Source: an uncultured Flavobacteriaceae bacterium (GTDB lineage Bacteria > Bacteroidota > Bacteroidia > Flavobacteriales > Flavobacteriaceae). From it: 5,286 nt of DNA. Positions within the stretch are counted from its first letter, which is position 1; each line of letters starts with the position of its first letter. A program made the translations under genes and the position numbers. The notes beneath the pieces were generated by a model. It was not told the DNA's origin. It searched no databases and saw only the letters and a list, made by a program, of their open reading frames with translations. The DNA lies in NCBI GenBank assembly GCA_937901915.1, contig CALGUD010000100.1:1-5286 (forward strand). Reading direction: 5' to 3'. This document shows, in pieces, positions 1-5,286 of the stretch.

Positions 1-11
1 CGACAAAGAAC

Positions 12-117
12 AACTGGACTTATTTAACAACTAAAAATTAACGCATCAGTACTATTTCAAGCTATTAAATAAATTAAATTTTATTGTCAGAAAAACAATG
101 AGCATATAAGTCCAATT
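12..117. repeat. 12-bp imperfect inverted repeat at left edge
   Basis: AACTGGACTTAT (12-23) and ATAAGTCCAATT (106-117) pair in 11 of 12 positions, the inner nine being perfect, around an 82-base AT-rich interval. No gene is supported between the arms. A short plus-strand frame from base 2 ends with a TAA at 32-34 (DKEQLDLFNN), which could be the end of a convergent gene entering from the left, but ten codons are too few to claim. The significance of the repeat is unknown. Confidence 0.35.
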
Positions 118-136
118 AAAAACTCCATATTCTGCT

Positions 137-481
137 TTAATGACAATGTTTATATACTTCGATTACTTTCCCATCCTTAAATTTGATTATTAACACACCA
201 TAAGCTATTCCGAATTTTCGACAGGGCCCAAGGTTGTAGCTCATCCGACAATTCTTATCGTTACAATCATTTTCTGGCTTCCCTAATAAATCTTCTATTT
301 GTGAAATTGATTTTCCCATGAGATCATAATTTGTAATCAAATCGTCCACCATGTCCAATCTCATATGGATATTGGATTCATTCTCTTCCCAATTTTTCCA
401 ATTTTTTGAGTCGAATGAAATATCATGACAGGAAGAAACTATCAAAAATATGAAAATTGATAGCATTTTAACTGTTCTCAT
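137..481 (-). CDS. Small cysteine-rich lipoprotein, BamE/SmpA-like
   Basis: This is a 114-residue exported protein of unknown function. Residues 1-18 form a lipoprotein signal: Lys5 near the start, a hydrophobic core (LSIFIFLIV), and a lipobox V15-S16-S17-C18, so the mature protein should be lipid-anchored at Cys18. Residues 53-68 (DLMGKSISQIEDLLGKP) followed by a beta-rich half ending in 'GVLIIKFKDGKVIEV' (95-109) resemble the BamE/SmpA-OmlA fold, in which a 'G.s..qv..lLG.P' helix precedes a strand with a Phe-Asp/Gly-Lys turn. This is recognition by pattern, not by alignment. The mature part has four further cysteines (C73, C78, C87, C113), enough for two disulfides outside the cytoplasm. 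Start ATG at 481 is chosen because it gives the positive n-region; Met6 is an alternative. It lies 52 bp after the serine hydrolase stop with no clear promoter between, so co-transcription is likely. A direct role in outer-membrane assembly is not implied. Confidence 0.8.
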   Translation of the reverse strand: MRTVKMLSIFIFLIVSSCHDISFDSKNWKNWEENESNIHMRLDMVDDLITNYDLMGKSISQIEDLLGKPENDCNDKNCRMSYNLGPCRKFGIAYGVLIIKFKDGKVIEVYKHCH

Positions 482-533
482 GTCGCTTTTACTGTTTTAA
501 TCTTCTGGAATCCATTTCTTTTCAAATGGTTTA

Positions 534-1652
534 TTATTTGTCATTCAAAGTTTCCATTAATCCGAAACATAGTTTATCGATATTTCCCATTTGTGGATTG
601 AAGCCGGAAACATTTGACAATATTATCACTCCATTTTTATTTTCCTTATTTAATGCCATTGAGGAAGCATAACCGCCTGTTCCCCCATTATGCCAAATGA
701 AGTTTTTCCCATTTTTACCCGGAATATGCCAGCCCAAGCCGATTTTCATATTTTCATTTATGACAAAGGTCTGTTTTTGGGTGAGCACCAATTCTTTGTT
801 TTCTTCATTTAATTGAGCCTTTGCAAATTTTGATAAGTCATTAACAGATGATAAAATTCCACCAGCACCCACAAGCACATCAAAATCCCAGTTAGAAGTT
901 TCTTTACCTTTTGGATTTAAACCTTTAGTCAGCATTTCTTCAACTTTTTGTCGGTTGGTAGTTGAACTTGTCATTTCATATCGTGAGAAAATCTTTTCTT
1001 GTAATAATTTCTCATACGTTAAACCACTTATTTCTGTTAGTATAAAACCAAGTATTCCCGCACCAAGATTTGAATATTCGTATTTAGCTCCTGGTTGTTG
1101 ATTAAGTTCAATTTTTTCAGTCAAATATTCTTTAAGTTTTTGCTTGTCATATTCTTTATAAGGGTTATTTGGGTCTACTGTGAATAAGTCCAGGTTCGAA
1201 GGAAGTCGGGGAAGGCCTGAAGTATGGTTTGCAAGTTGCTTAAAAGTAATTATTTGGGTTGTTTTAATGTTGTAGTCAATATAATCCTGAATTGGGTCTG
1301 TTAGTTTTACTTTGCCTTCCTGTACAAAATTAGAAAGTAATGTTGCAGTAAAGACTTTGCTTATAGAGCCTATTTCAAACACTTTCTGCTTATTCTCAAT
1401 TTGTTTTATTGTGTCGTTTATTCTTTTTACCCCTATGAATTTTACTTTTCCATTTTCTATAATGGCAATGGAAAGTTCTGTTTTGTCGGGAAAAGCATTA
1501 ACATTGCTGAAAATTAATTCGGCTTGTTCGGAAGTAATAGAATTTGATAAGCTTTCAAGTGCATTTTCCGCAATATTAATTTGTCCGTTTACACAGTTTA
1601 ATAGGAATAATCCCATTATTAATGGTAAAAATGATTTGATCGTATGTTTCAT
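534..1652 (-). CDS. Exported serine hydrolase, class C beta-lactamase/PBP-like
   Basis: This 372-residue protein belongs to the beta-lactamase class C / low-molecular-weight penicillin-binding protein superfamily. The three active-site motifs are visible: S96-I-S-K99 (nucleophile and general base, in 'EIGSISKVFT'), Y193-S-N195 (in 'YEYSNLG'), and H321-N-G323 (in 'WHNGGTGG'), which replaces the Lys-Thr-Gly box. Supporting family signatures are 'LANHTSGLPR' (140-149), 'GAGGILSSVNDLSKFA' (262-277) and 'GLGW' (305-308). The H-x-G third motif is common in members that act as esterases or D-amino-acid peptidases rather than true beta-lactamases, so antibiotic resistance should not be assumed. Residues 1-20 are a signal sequence ending LLNC; Cys20 could be lipidated, or signal peptidase I could cut near residue 23. 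Length is normal for the family and nothing looks missing. No strong Shine-Dalgarno is present. A 9-bp inverted repeat has one arm touching the start codon. The natural substrate is unknown. Confidence 0.92.
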   Translation of the reverse strand: MKHTIKSFLPLIMGLFLLNCVNGQINIAENALESLSNSITSEQAELIFSNVNAFPDKTELSIAIIENGKVKFIGVKRINDTIKQIENKQKVFEIGSISKVFTATLLSNFVQEGKVKLTDPIQDYIDYNIKTTQIITFKQLANHTSGLPRLPSNLDLFTVDPNNPYKEYDKQKLKEYLTEKIELNQQPGAKYEYSNLGAGILGFILTEISGLTYEKLLQEKIFSRYEMTSSTTNRQKVEEMLTKGLNPKGKETSNWDFDVLVGAGGILSSVNDLSKFAKAQLNEENKELVLTQKQTFVINENMKIGLGWHIPGKNGKNFIWHNGGTGGYASSMALNKENKNGVIILSNVSGFNPQMGNIDKLCFGLMETLNDK

Positions 1653-1720
1653 AATGAACGTAATTGGTTTATGCTTTGTTTTTTTTTAAAATTCTTTAGT
1701 TGTTATATGGGACGTTCATT
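1653..1720 (-). repeat. 9-bp perfect inverted repeat at hydrolase start
   Basis: AATGAACGT at 1653-1661 and ACGTTCATT at 1712-1720 are perfect reverse complements separated by 50 bases. On the coding (minus) strand the second arm ends immediately before the ATG of the serine hydrolase. If the transcript starts upstream of 1720, pairing of the arms would cover the translation initiation region. The loop is long and AT-rich, so a DNA-binding site or chance are also possible. The repeat is seen; any function is inference. Confidence 0.4.
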
Positions 1721-1779
1721 TTTCAATTATGTTACTGGATTTTGAGTTTTTTTTCATCAGCGGATCAATTACACTTAGT

Positions 1780-1885
1780 TTATAAAATATTTAAAATGTG
1801 AAACCCGGACTGTTTTAATAATTCGGTTAATTCTTTGGTTGAATAAAAGTGGACAGAGCGTGTTGAAACGTGTAGTATAACCTTT
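1780..1885 (-). pseudogene. Remnant: C-terminal tail of a SAM methyltransferase
   Basis: Directly after the AraC-family stop codon, a second frame encodes a stretch that reads like real protein and ends at a TAA at 1782-1780. Its core VHFYSTKELTELLKQSGF, followed by HILNIL, closely resembles the C-terminal end of class I SAM-dependent methyltransferases, where 'h.rfys.eEL..lLe.aGF.i..i' precedes the last strands. Nothing of the SAM-binding N-terminal fold (GxGxG) exists upstream, because that frame is occupied by the 3' end of the AraC gene. This is therefore most likely a truncated leftover, not an expressed gene. The fragment may also be frameshifted near its end: another frame stays open from 1790 to the TGA at 1718-1716 (IFYKLSVIDPLMKKNS and on). 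The family assignment rests on a short motif recalled from the family and needs a profile search. Confidence 0.45.
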
Positions 1886-2689
1886 TTAATCCACCAGCGT
1901 AGAGGGTGCATACCCAAATTGTTTTTTGAAGGCATACGAAAAATGTGATAGGTTTTCAAAGCCAACTTCATAACAAACGTCAATTGGTTTCTTTTTCTTT
2001 TCAACAAACTGGTAATGTGCCAATTCCAATCGCTTTTGGGTAAGCCAACGTTGTGGAGTCATGTTGAATGTTTTACCAAAGTCTTTCTTAAAAGTTGTCA
2101 GACTTCGGCCTGTGAGGTAGCTAAACTTTTCCAATGGCAGATTAAACATAAAGTTTTTTTCCATATAGCCGGCTAAATCAATTTTTCCCGGTTCCTGAAA
2201 ATTTGCCAGCACATTGTCTATTCCTTTGTCAATTGTTCTGAGAATACTGATTGCCTCTGTTATTTTAAGTGAGGCGATATTTTCAGGAAGTTCTTCCATT
2301 TCAAAATAAGGAAGCAATGAAGACATACAGCTTTCCAACAATGGATGATTATTAAAACAATAAATTTTGGAAGACTTCAATGCCTCTGGTTTTACGTTCA
2401 GGTTTCTGTAAAAATCCCTGAGTTTGTCCATTGACAAATGCATCACCACCGTTTTATGGGGTTGTCCATCCTTTGGATAATTAATAATCGTTGCCAGTTG
2501 ATTTCGGGGTATTAAAAATATATCACCTTTTTTAAAAATGTATGTAGCGTCAGCCTGCACAATTTTAGTCTCCCCCGAAATGAACCAAATGAGCATGTGA
2601 TGGTCGAACATAATATCCGACTTAAAAAACTTGTCCTCATAACAGGAAAGTTTAATATCCCCGGTTATATATTTTGCTTGATACTCCAT
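1886..2689 (-). CDS. AraC/XylS-family transcriptional regulator
   Basis: This 267-residue cytoplasmic DNA-binding regulator has an N-terminal cupin-like sensing domain (about 1-100), seen in 'LIWFISGETKIV', 'YIFKKGDIFLIPRNQLATI' and 'HKTVVMHLS'. The C-terminal AraC double helix-turn-helix spans about 170-263: first HTH 'LPLEKFSYLTGRSLTTFKKDFGKTF' region (184-208) with 'TPQRWLTQKRLELA' (211-224), second HTH 'IDVCYEVGFENLSHFSYAF' (236-254) and the closing 'KKQFGYAPS'. The start at 2689 (MEYQ) was preferred over an in-frame ATG at 2755, because the extra 22 residues are hydrophobic, precede the natural start of the fold, and overlap a probable -7 promoter box at 2744-2737. It follows the SDR gene by 166 bp on the same strand; SDR-AraC pairs are common in Bacteroidota, so it probably controls the SDR through the direct repeats at 3907-3942 (inference). 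The ligand is unknown. Confidence 0.92.
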   Translation of the reverse strand: MEYQAKYITGDIKLSCYEDKFFKSDIMFDHHMLIWFISGETKIVQADATYIFKKGDIFLIPRNQLATIINYPKDGQPHKTVVMHLSMDKLRDFYRNLNVKPEALKSSKIYCFNNHPLLESCMSSLLPYFEMEELPENIASLKITEAISILRTIDKGIDNVLANFQEPGKIDLAGYMEKNFMFNLPLEKFSYLTGRSLTTFKKDFGKTFNMTPQRWLTQKRLELAHYQFVEKKKKPIDVCYEVGFENLSHFSYAFKKQFGYAPSTLVD

Positions 2690-2736
2690 TGCTAATCTTT
2701 TTAAACATCCTTTCCTTACAAACGAGAGAATTAATA

Positions 2737-2744
2737 CAAAAATA
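2737..2744 (-). promoter_or_regulatory. Probable -7 box for the AraC regulator
   Basis: On the minus strand this reads TATTTTTG, a match to the Bacteroidota -7 consensus TAnnTTTG. It would place the transcript start near 2730, about 40 bases before the MEYQ start at 2689. No good -33 TTTG is seen at the usual distance, so the promoter may be weak or need an activator. This site is one reason for rejecting the longer ATG at 2755 as the start. Confidence 0.45.
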
Positions 2745-2855
2745 GAAATAATCATACGATTTGGTGTTATATGAACTGTACGCCATCAATCAGGATTCGA
2801 TACCAATGTTGCAACCCGTAATGATGCAAATTCATCTTTTAATTTTTCCTTTTGC

Positions 2856-3851
2856 TTATGTAATATTGAATGGTATACCTGTCATTTCCTCGCTCAATGT
2901 CCATAAGCGTTTGGCATTGGATTCATCTAATGAATACAGTTTAACACCGTTTGACATTGCTGTTTCTGAAGCCAGTTCGGCTACTTCAACATCTTCACAA
3001 TAAACACCTCCAATGTGATTAAACAAAGGACTGCTTGCACACCAAACGGTTGTGGCCGCTCCTTGTGGGATTGTTTTCAATGATGCAGCCACTTCCGGTA
3101 AAAGATTACCTTCAGCATCGCAAAAACCCATTTTTTGGAATAGTTCTAATGATGCTTCTCTGCCTAATTCGGTTCCGGCAATAGAACCAGGGTGTAATGA
3201 ATACGCCCTTACATTAAATGCTTTAGCAAGATTGTCCAGCTCAAGGGCAAATAAATTACTTGCAGTTTTTGATTGCCCATACGCCTTTAGGGTTTCATAT
3301 TCCCGATTAAGAAAATTAGGATCTTCAAAGTTGAAAGGTGCGAATTGATGTCCTTGAGAAGATACGTTAATGACCCTTGCACCATCAGCTTTTTTAAGGG
3401 CAGGCCAAAGTCTGGCGGTTAATTGGAACTGTGCTAAGTAATTGGTAGCCAATTGTGATTCAATACCACGACTGTCCTTGCGTAGCGGCACCCACATAAT
3501 GCCCGCATTATTGATAAGTAAATGAAGCGGTCTCCCAGAAGCCAAAAACTTTTCGGCAAATGCGTCAATTGAGTTTGAATTCATCAAATCCATTGTTTCC
3601 AATTCTATATTGGCAATACCCATTAAGTTTCTTTTTGCTTTTTCGGTATCTCTTGCAGGCACAATAACTGTTGCTCCAGCGGCTGCAAGTGTTTTGGTAG
3701 TTTCCAAACCAATACCTGTGTTACCACCTGTTACGATGGCGATTTTTCCTGTAAGGTCAATGTCTTTTATTACATCACTTGTGGTTGATGTGGCGTTAAA
3801 ACCGGAACCTATAGGTTTTTGCAACGCTCCCTGATAATTGTTTTGTCTCAT
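2856..3851 (-). CDS. Short-chain dehydrogenase/reductase, retinol dehydrogenase-like
   Basis: This 331-residue oxidoreductase uses a nicotinamide cofactor, probably NADP(H), to interconvert an alcohol and a carbonyl compound. Its Rossmann fold begins at about residue 33. The glycine motif is T41-G-G-N-T-G-I-G48; 'PARDTEKA' (65-72) puts Arg67 where NADP-preferring members carry a basic residue; N114-N-A-G117 is present; the catalytic residues are N137 (in 'ATNYLAQFQL'), Ser164/165 (in 'INVSSQGH') and Y191-G-Q-S-K195. 'SLHPGSIAGTELGR' (218-231) and the C-terminal 'LWTLSEE' (316-322) are typical of the retinol dehydrogenase/WWOX-like SDR branch. About 30 residues precede the fold, usual for this branch. 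The start at 3851 sits shortly downstream of a -7 box. By hand count of a few lines its DNA is about 40-45% GC, somewhat richer than several neighbours. It is followed by the AraC regulator. The substrate cannot be told from sequence. Confidence 0.93.
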   Translation of the reverse strand: MRQNNYQGALQKPIGSGFNATSTTSDVIKDIDLTGKIAIVTGGNTGIGLETTKTLAAAGATVIVPARDTEKAKRNLMGIANIELETMDLMNSNSIDAFAEKFLASGRPLHLLINNAGIMWVPLRKDSRGIESQLATNYLAQFQLTARLWPALKKADGARVINVSSQGHQFAPFNFEDPNFLNREYETLKAYGQSKTASNLFALELDNLAKAFNVRAYSLHPGSIAGTELGREASLELFQKMGFCDAEGNLLPEVAASLKTIPQGAATTVWCASSPLFNHIGGVYCEDVEVAELASETAMSNGVKLYSLDESNAKRLWTLSEEMTGIPFNIT

Positions 3852-3880
3852 TTTTTAAATTTTAATTGTTTCTGTTGAGA

Positions 3881-3888
3881 CAAAAGTA
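3881..3888 (-). promoter_or_regulatory. -7 box of the SDR promoter
   Basis: On the minus strand this reads TACTTTTG, an exact fit to TAnnTTTG, placing the transcript start about 20-25 bases before the SDR ATG at 3851. The nearest TTTG upstream (3919-3916) is 27 bases away, longer than the usual spacing of roughly 19-21, and lies inside the proximal direct repeat. That arrangement suits a promoter dependent on an activator. Confidence 0.55.
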
Positions 3889-3906
3889 GATAGGATGTTT
3901 TGTAGT

Positions 3907-3942
3907 TACTTTGTTCAAACGTCCGAAGATACTTTGTTTAAA
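3907..3942 (-). promoter_or_regulatory. Direct-repeat operator upstream of the SDR gene
   Basis: Two 13-bp direct repeats, TACTTTGTTCAAA (3907-3919) and TACTTTGTTTAAA (3930-3942), differ at one base and are 23 bp apart start to start, about two helical turns. They lie directly upstream of the SDR -7 box, with the proximal copy over the expected -33 region. Each AraC-family monomer reads one such half-site with its two HTHs, and tandem half-sites overlapping the -35/-33 region are the standard activator layout. The neighbouring AraC-family gene (1886-2689) is the likely binder. The repeats are seen; the binder is inferred. I did not find a copy in front of the AraC gene itself. Confidence 0.55.
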
Positions 3943-4054
3943 AGGCGTTATTTGGGGGAACATCTATGCTGAAAAGCTGTTTTTATTGCAGTCAGGCACA
4001 AGTTTTTGAACTCTGTGGGACAGTTGTTTACTTGCTAGCTTTTATTCATTAAGC

Positions 4055-4453
4055 CTATTCACCCGATTTTATCGGGGTACAAATTTCTATTAAAAAACCA
4101 TTATTGTCTCTTAAATATCCAACTTTTTGTCCCCAGGGTTTTTCGGTCAGAGGTTCAAATTCCGTTGCGCCTGCCTTAATTGCATTTTGAAAGTCCGACT
4201 CGATATTTTCAGTAGTAAAAGCCAATTCCACTCCGAATGGTTTTCTTGAATTTGTTATTTTTTCAAACCCATTCCTGAAATTTGAATTTCCCAATTCCGT
4301 TGAGGCAAACGAAATTGTTGTTTCACCCGATATCAGTTCTCCATAGTCATTTTCAGGAGAGATAAATTTTCGGCTAAACCCGAATGCTTTTTCGTAGAAT
4401 TCAATTGTTTTAGCCACGTTTTCTACATAAAGGATTGTGTATGTGTATTTCAT
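4055..4453 (-). CDS. VOC superfamily (glyoxalase/bleomycin-resistance-like) protein
   Basis: This 132-residue cytoplasmic protein has the two paired beta-alpha-beta-beta-beta halves of the vicinal oxygen chelate superfamily. The first half opens with 'YTILYVENVAKTIEFYEKAFGF' region (residues 5-26), the classic 'v.D...si.FY...lGf' start. The second half opens at 'FGVELAFTTENIESDFQNA' (73-91) and ends with 'VGYLRDNNGFLIEI' (111-124), the usual closing 'fr.DPdGn.iEl'. Compared with glyoxalase I, Tyr5 stands where the first metal ligand His is expected and Ser48 or a neighbour where the first-half Glu is expected; Glu76 and Glu123 remain. A standard lactoylglutathione lyase role is therefore doubtful; a binding protein or another VOC activity is equally possible. 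It is complete, starts at 4453, and has a probable promoter at 4523-4516. It lies between a broken DUF1330-like gene and the SDR control region. Confidence 0.9.
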   Translation of the reverse strand: MKYTYTILYVENVAKTIEFYEKAFGFSRKFISPENDYGELISGETTISFASTELGNSNFRNGFEKITNSRKPFGVELAFTTENIESDFQNAIKAGATEFEPLTEKPWGQKVGYLRDNNGFLIEICTPIKSGE

Positions 4454-4515
4454 AATTATGATTGTCGGTTTTAGCTTGCAGGCACGTATAATTGTCCCGG
4501 ACAGCTTGTTTTCAA

Positions 4516-4523
4516 CAAATTTA
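4516..4523 (-). promoter_or_regulatory. Probable -7 box for the VOC gene
   Basis: The minus strand reads TAAATTTG, matching TAnnTTTG, about 63 bases before the VOC ATG at 4453. It overlaps the stop codon (4523-4521) of the broken DUF1330-like gene, so it may only have gained importance after that gene decayed. No -33 TTTG is evident at the standard spacing. Confidence 0.35.
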
Positions 4524-4708
4524 ACTTAAATATACTTCAAGTTTCTTAAACCCTTTATTTCTTAAAGGGATCATTGTGTTTATGTATTCATCTGTTTTGC
4601 ATTCATATTTTCAAAAAGTGCTGTTAAACGCTCTATATACGTATTAAAACTGAGCATATCTTCTGAATTAACAGTGGCTTTTACAATGAGTGTTACTTTA
4701 TTTTCCAT
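4521..4708 (-). pseudogene. DUF1330-like gene, internal deletion and frameshift
   Basis: An ATG at 4708 begins a 42-codon frame ending at TAA 4582-4580. Its first residues, MENKVTLIVKATVNSEDM, then FNTYIERLTALFENMNAK, match my recollection of the N-terminal half of small (about 95-residue) DUF1330-type proteins of Bacteroidota: a beta strand, 'vnpe.m..f..Y', a helix and '.agaKp'. In a second frame, just downstream and overlapping, the DNA encodes EYINTMIPLRNKGFKKLEV then YLS and a TAA at 4523-4521, matching the family's C-terminal 'eEY..LIP.RdKaF.kleV.is'. The roughly 40 residues normally between the two halves are absent, and the halves are out of frame. The simplest reading is a deletion of about 115-125 bases that fused the ends and shifted the frame. 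It lies 50 bp after the AraC-family gene and before the VOC gene, consistent with a former three-gene unit. A tiny expressed peptide of 42 residues is the alternative. Confidence 0.65.
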
Positions 4709-4758
4709 GATCCTTAATTTTGAATGCTGAAAATTCTAAAGAAATGGATAATAAACAA

Positions 4759-5286
4759 CTATTCATTCTTGCTAATTAATTTTCTGTATTTGGTAGGATA
4801 TGTATTTGTATACGATTTAAATGCATTAATGAATGAATTGCTTTCGATGTAACCAACCTGGTGGGCAATTTCTTCTACAGAATAATCTTTTAAAAGTAAT
4901 TCCGTGGCTTTCTCTAACCGGACAATTTTGAGAAACTGATAGGGGGATACCCCATACATATCTTTGAAAAGTCTTGAAAAATGGTATTTTGAAACGCAAA
5001 TAGTTTTGCTTATTTCCTCAACTGATATCGGCTGTGCATAGTTATAAAAAATAATATCTTTAGCCTTGCTTATCCTTCTGTACAGTTCTTTTTGAGTACT
5101 TGTTTTTCTCGATTTTACAGATTTTAATTTCTTGCTACATTCATTTTGGGTTAAAAATAACTGAAGACCAATTTCCGATAGTTTTTCTTCAAACTGATAC
5201 GCTTCAGTACAGAGTGAAAGTTGTTTAATTAGGCCGGATATCTCCCCGTTTTTGTAGTGAAGTTCGTTAAAAAATATTGGAAGAAT
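4759..5286 (-). CDS. AraC-family regulator, C-terminal part, runs off window
   Basis: An uninterrupted frame runs from the right edge of the window (5286) to the TAA at 4761-4759, giving the last 175 residues of an AraC/XylS-family transcriptional regulator; its start lies outside. Fragment residues 1-60 are a helical linker region with no sensor motif I recognise. The DNA-binding domain covers about 70-172: first HTH 'PISVEEISKTICVSKYHFSR' (85-104) with 'LFKDMYGVSPYQFL' and 'VRLEKATELL', second HTH 'YSVEEIAHQVGYIESNSFIN' (135-154) and the closing 'FKSYTNTYPTKYRK'. An internal ATG at 4959 is not a plausible start, since it would cut the first HTH. The gene precedes the DUF1330 remnant and VOC gene on the same strand and may once have governed them, but the direct-repeat operator in front of the SDR is closer to the other AraC gene's target. 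Ligand unknown. Confidence 0.92.
   Translation of the reverse strand: MLPIFFNELHYKNGEISGLIKQLSLCTEAYQFEEKLSEIGLQLFLTQNECSKKLKSVKSRKTSTQKELYRRISKAKDIIFYNYAQPISVEEISKTICVSKYHFSRLFKDMYGVSPYQFLKIVRLEKATELLLKDYSVEEIAHQVGYIESNSFINAFKSYTNTYPTKYRKLISKNE

Noticed and set aside
2..34. Possible 3' end of a plus-strand gene (DKEQLDLFNN then stop)
   Set aside because: Ten codons at the window edge are too few to support a gene.
83..99. Hairpin ATTGT/ACAAT after the lipoprotein gene as a terminator
   Set aside because: A five-pair AT-rich stem is too weak to claim, although a T-rich context is present.
512..529. Hairpin CCATTT/AAATGG just after the serine hydrolase stop as a terminator
   Set aside because: The stem is only six weak pairs and no T-run follows on the minus strand; the next gene starts close by.
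534..1652. True class C beta-lactamase (antibiotic resistance gene)
   Set aside because: The third motif is H-N-G rather than K-T-G, and sequence overall fits the broad serine hydrolase group, so resistance cannot be inferred.
1312..1689. Open plus-strand frame of 125 codons opposite the serine hydrolase
   Set aside because: It lies antisense to a well-supported gene with all catalytic motifs and has no recognisable domain.
1886..2007. Upstream part of the minus-strand frame that contains the methyltransferase-like tail
   Set aside because: This part overlaps the AraC HTH coding sequence in another frame and reads as non-protein-like; only the portion beyond 1885 was kept as a remnant.
2761..3834. 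Several plus-strand open frames opposite the SDR gene
   Set aside because: They mirror the codons of a clearly functional SDR on the other strand and show no family features.
3997..4017. Hairpin CACAAGTT/AACTCTGTG between the VOC and SDR genes as a terminator
   Set aside because: The stem has a bulge and no U-tract follows on either strand.

Overview
The window looks like an accessory stretch of a Bacteroidota chromosome (Flavobacteriia/Sphingobacteriia-like). The evidence is indirect: AT-rich DNA, weak or absent Shine-Dalgarno sequences, TAnnTTTG-type -7 boxes upstream of several genes, and protein families typical of that phylum. Every gene I can support with confidence lies on the minus strand, so transcription runs from high to low coordinates.

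Layout in the direction of transcription. (1) 5286-4759 is the C-terminal 175 residues of an AraC/XylS-family regulator that enters from outside the window. (2) 4708-4521 is a short broken gene: an intact start of a small DUF1330-like protein, then a missing middle, then the family's C-terminal segment in a different frame. (3) 4453-4055 is an intact VOC/glyoxalase-like protein. (4) 3942-3881 is a control region with two near-identical 13-bp direct repeats 23 bp apart and a -7 box, in front of (5) an NADP-type short-chain dehydrogenase (3851-2856). (6) 2689-1886 is a complete AraC-family regulator with its own probable promoter. (7) 1885-1780 holds what looks like the severed C-terminal tail of a SAM-dependent methyltransferase. 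(8) 1652-534 is a class C beta-lactamase/penicillin-binding-like serine hydrolase with a lipoprotein-type or secretory signal. (9) 481-137 is a small cysteine-rich lipoprotein with a BamE/SmpA-like segment. Bases 1-136 hold no supported gene.

How it fits together: there seem to be three small modules. The first is an AraC regulator with the DUF1330 remnant and VOC protein. The second is an SDR oxidoreductase followed by an AraC regulator, with a direct-repeat operator in front of the SDR that the regulator probably binds. The third is a pair of exported proteins, the serine hydrolase and the lipoprotein, 52 bp apart and probably co-transcribed. Gene wreckage lies inside one module and between the other two, which suggests a region that has been repeatedly rearranged. 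I do not see a CRISPR array, transposase, integrase, tRNA or rRNA. No clearly new multi-gene system is visible. The most unusual items are the two gene remnants and the SDR operator.
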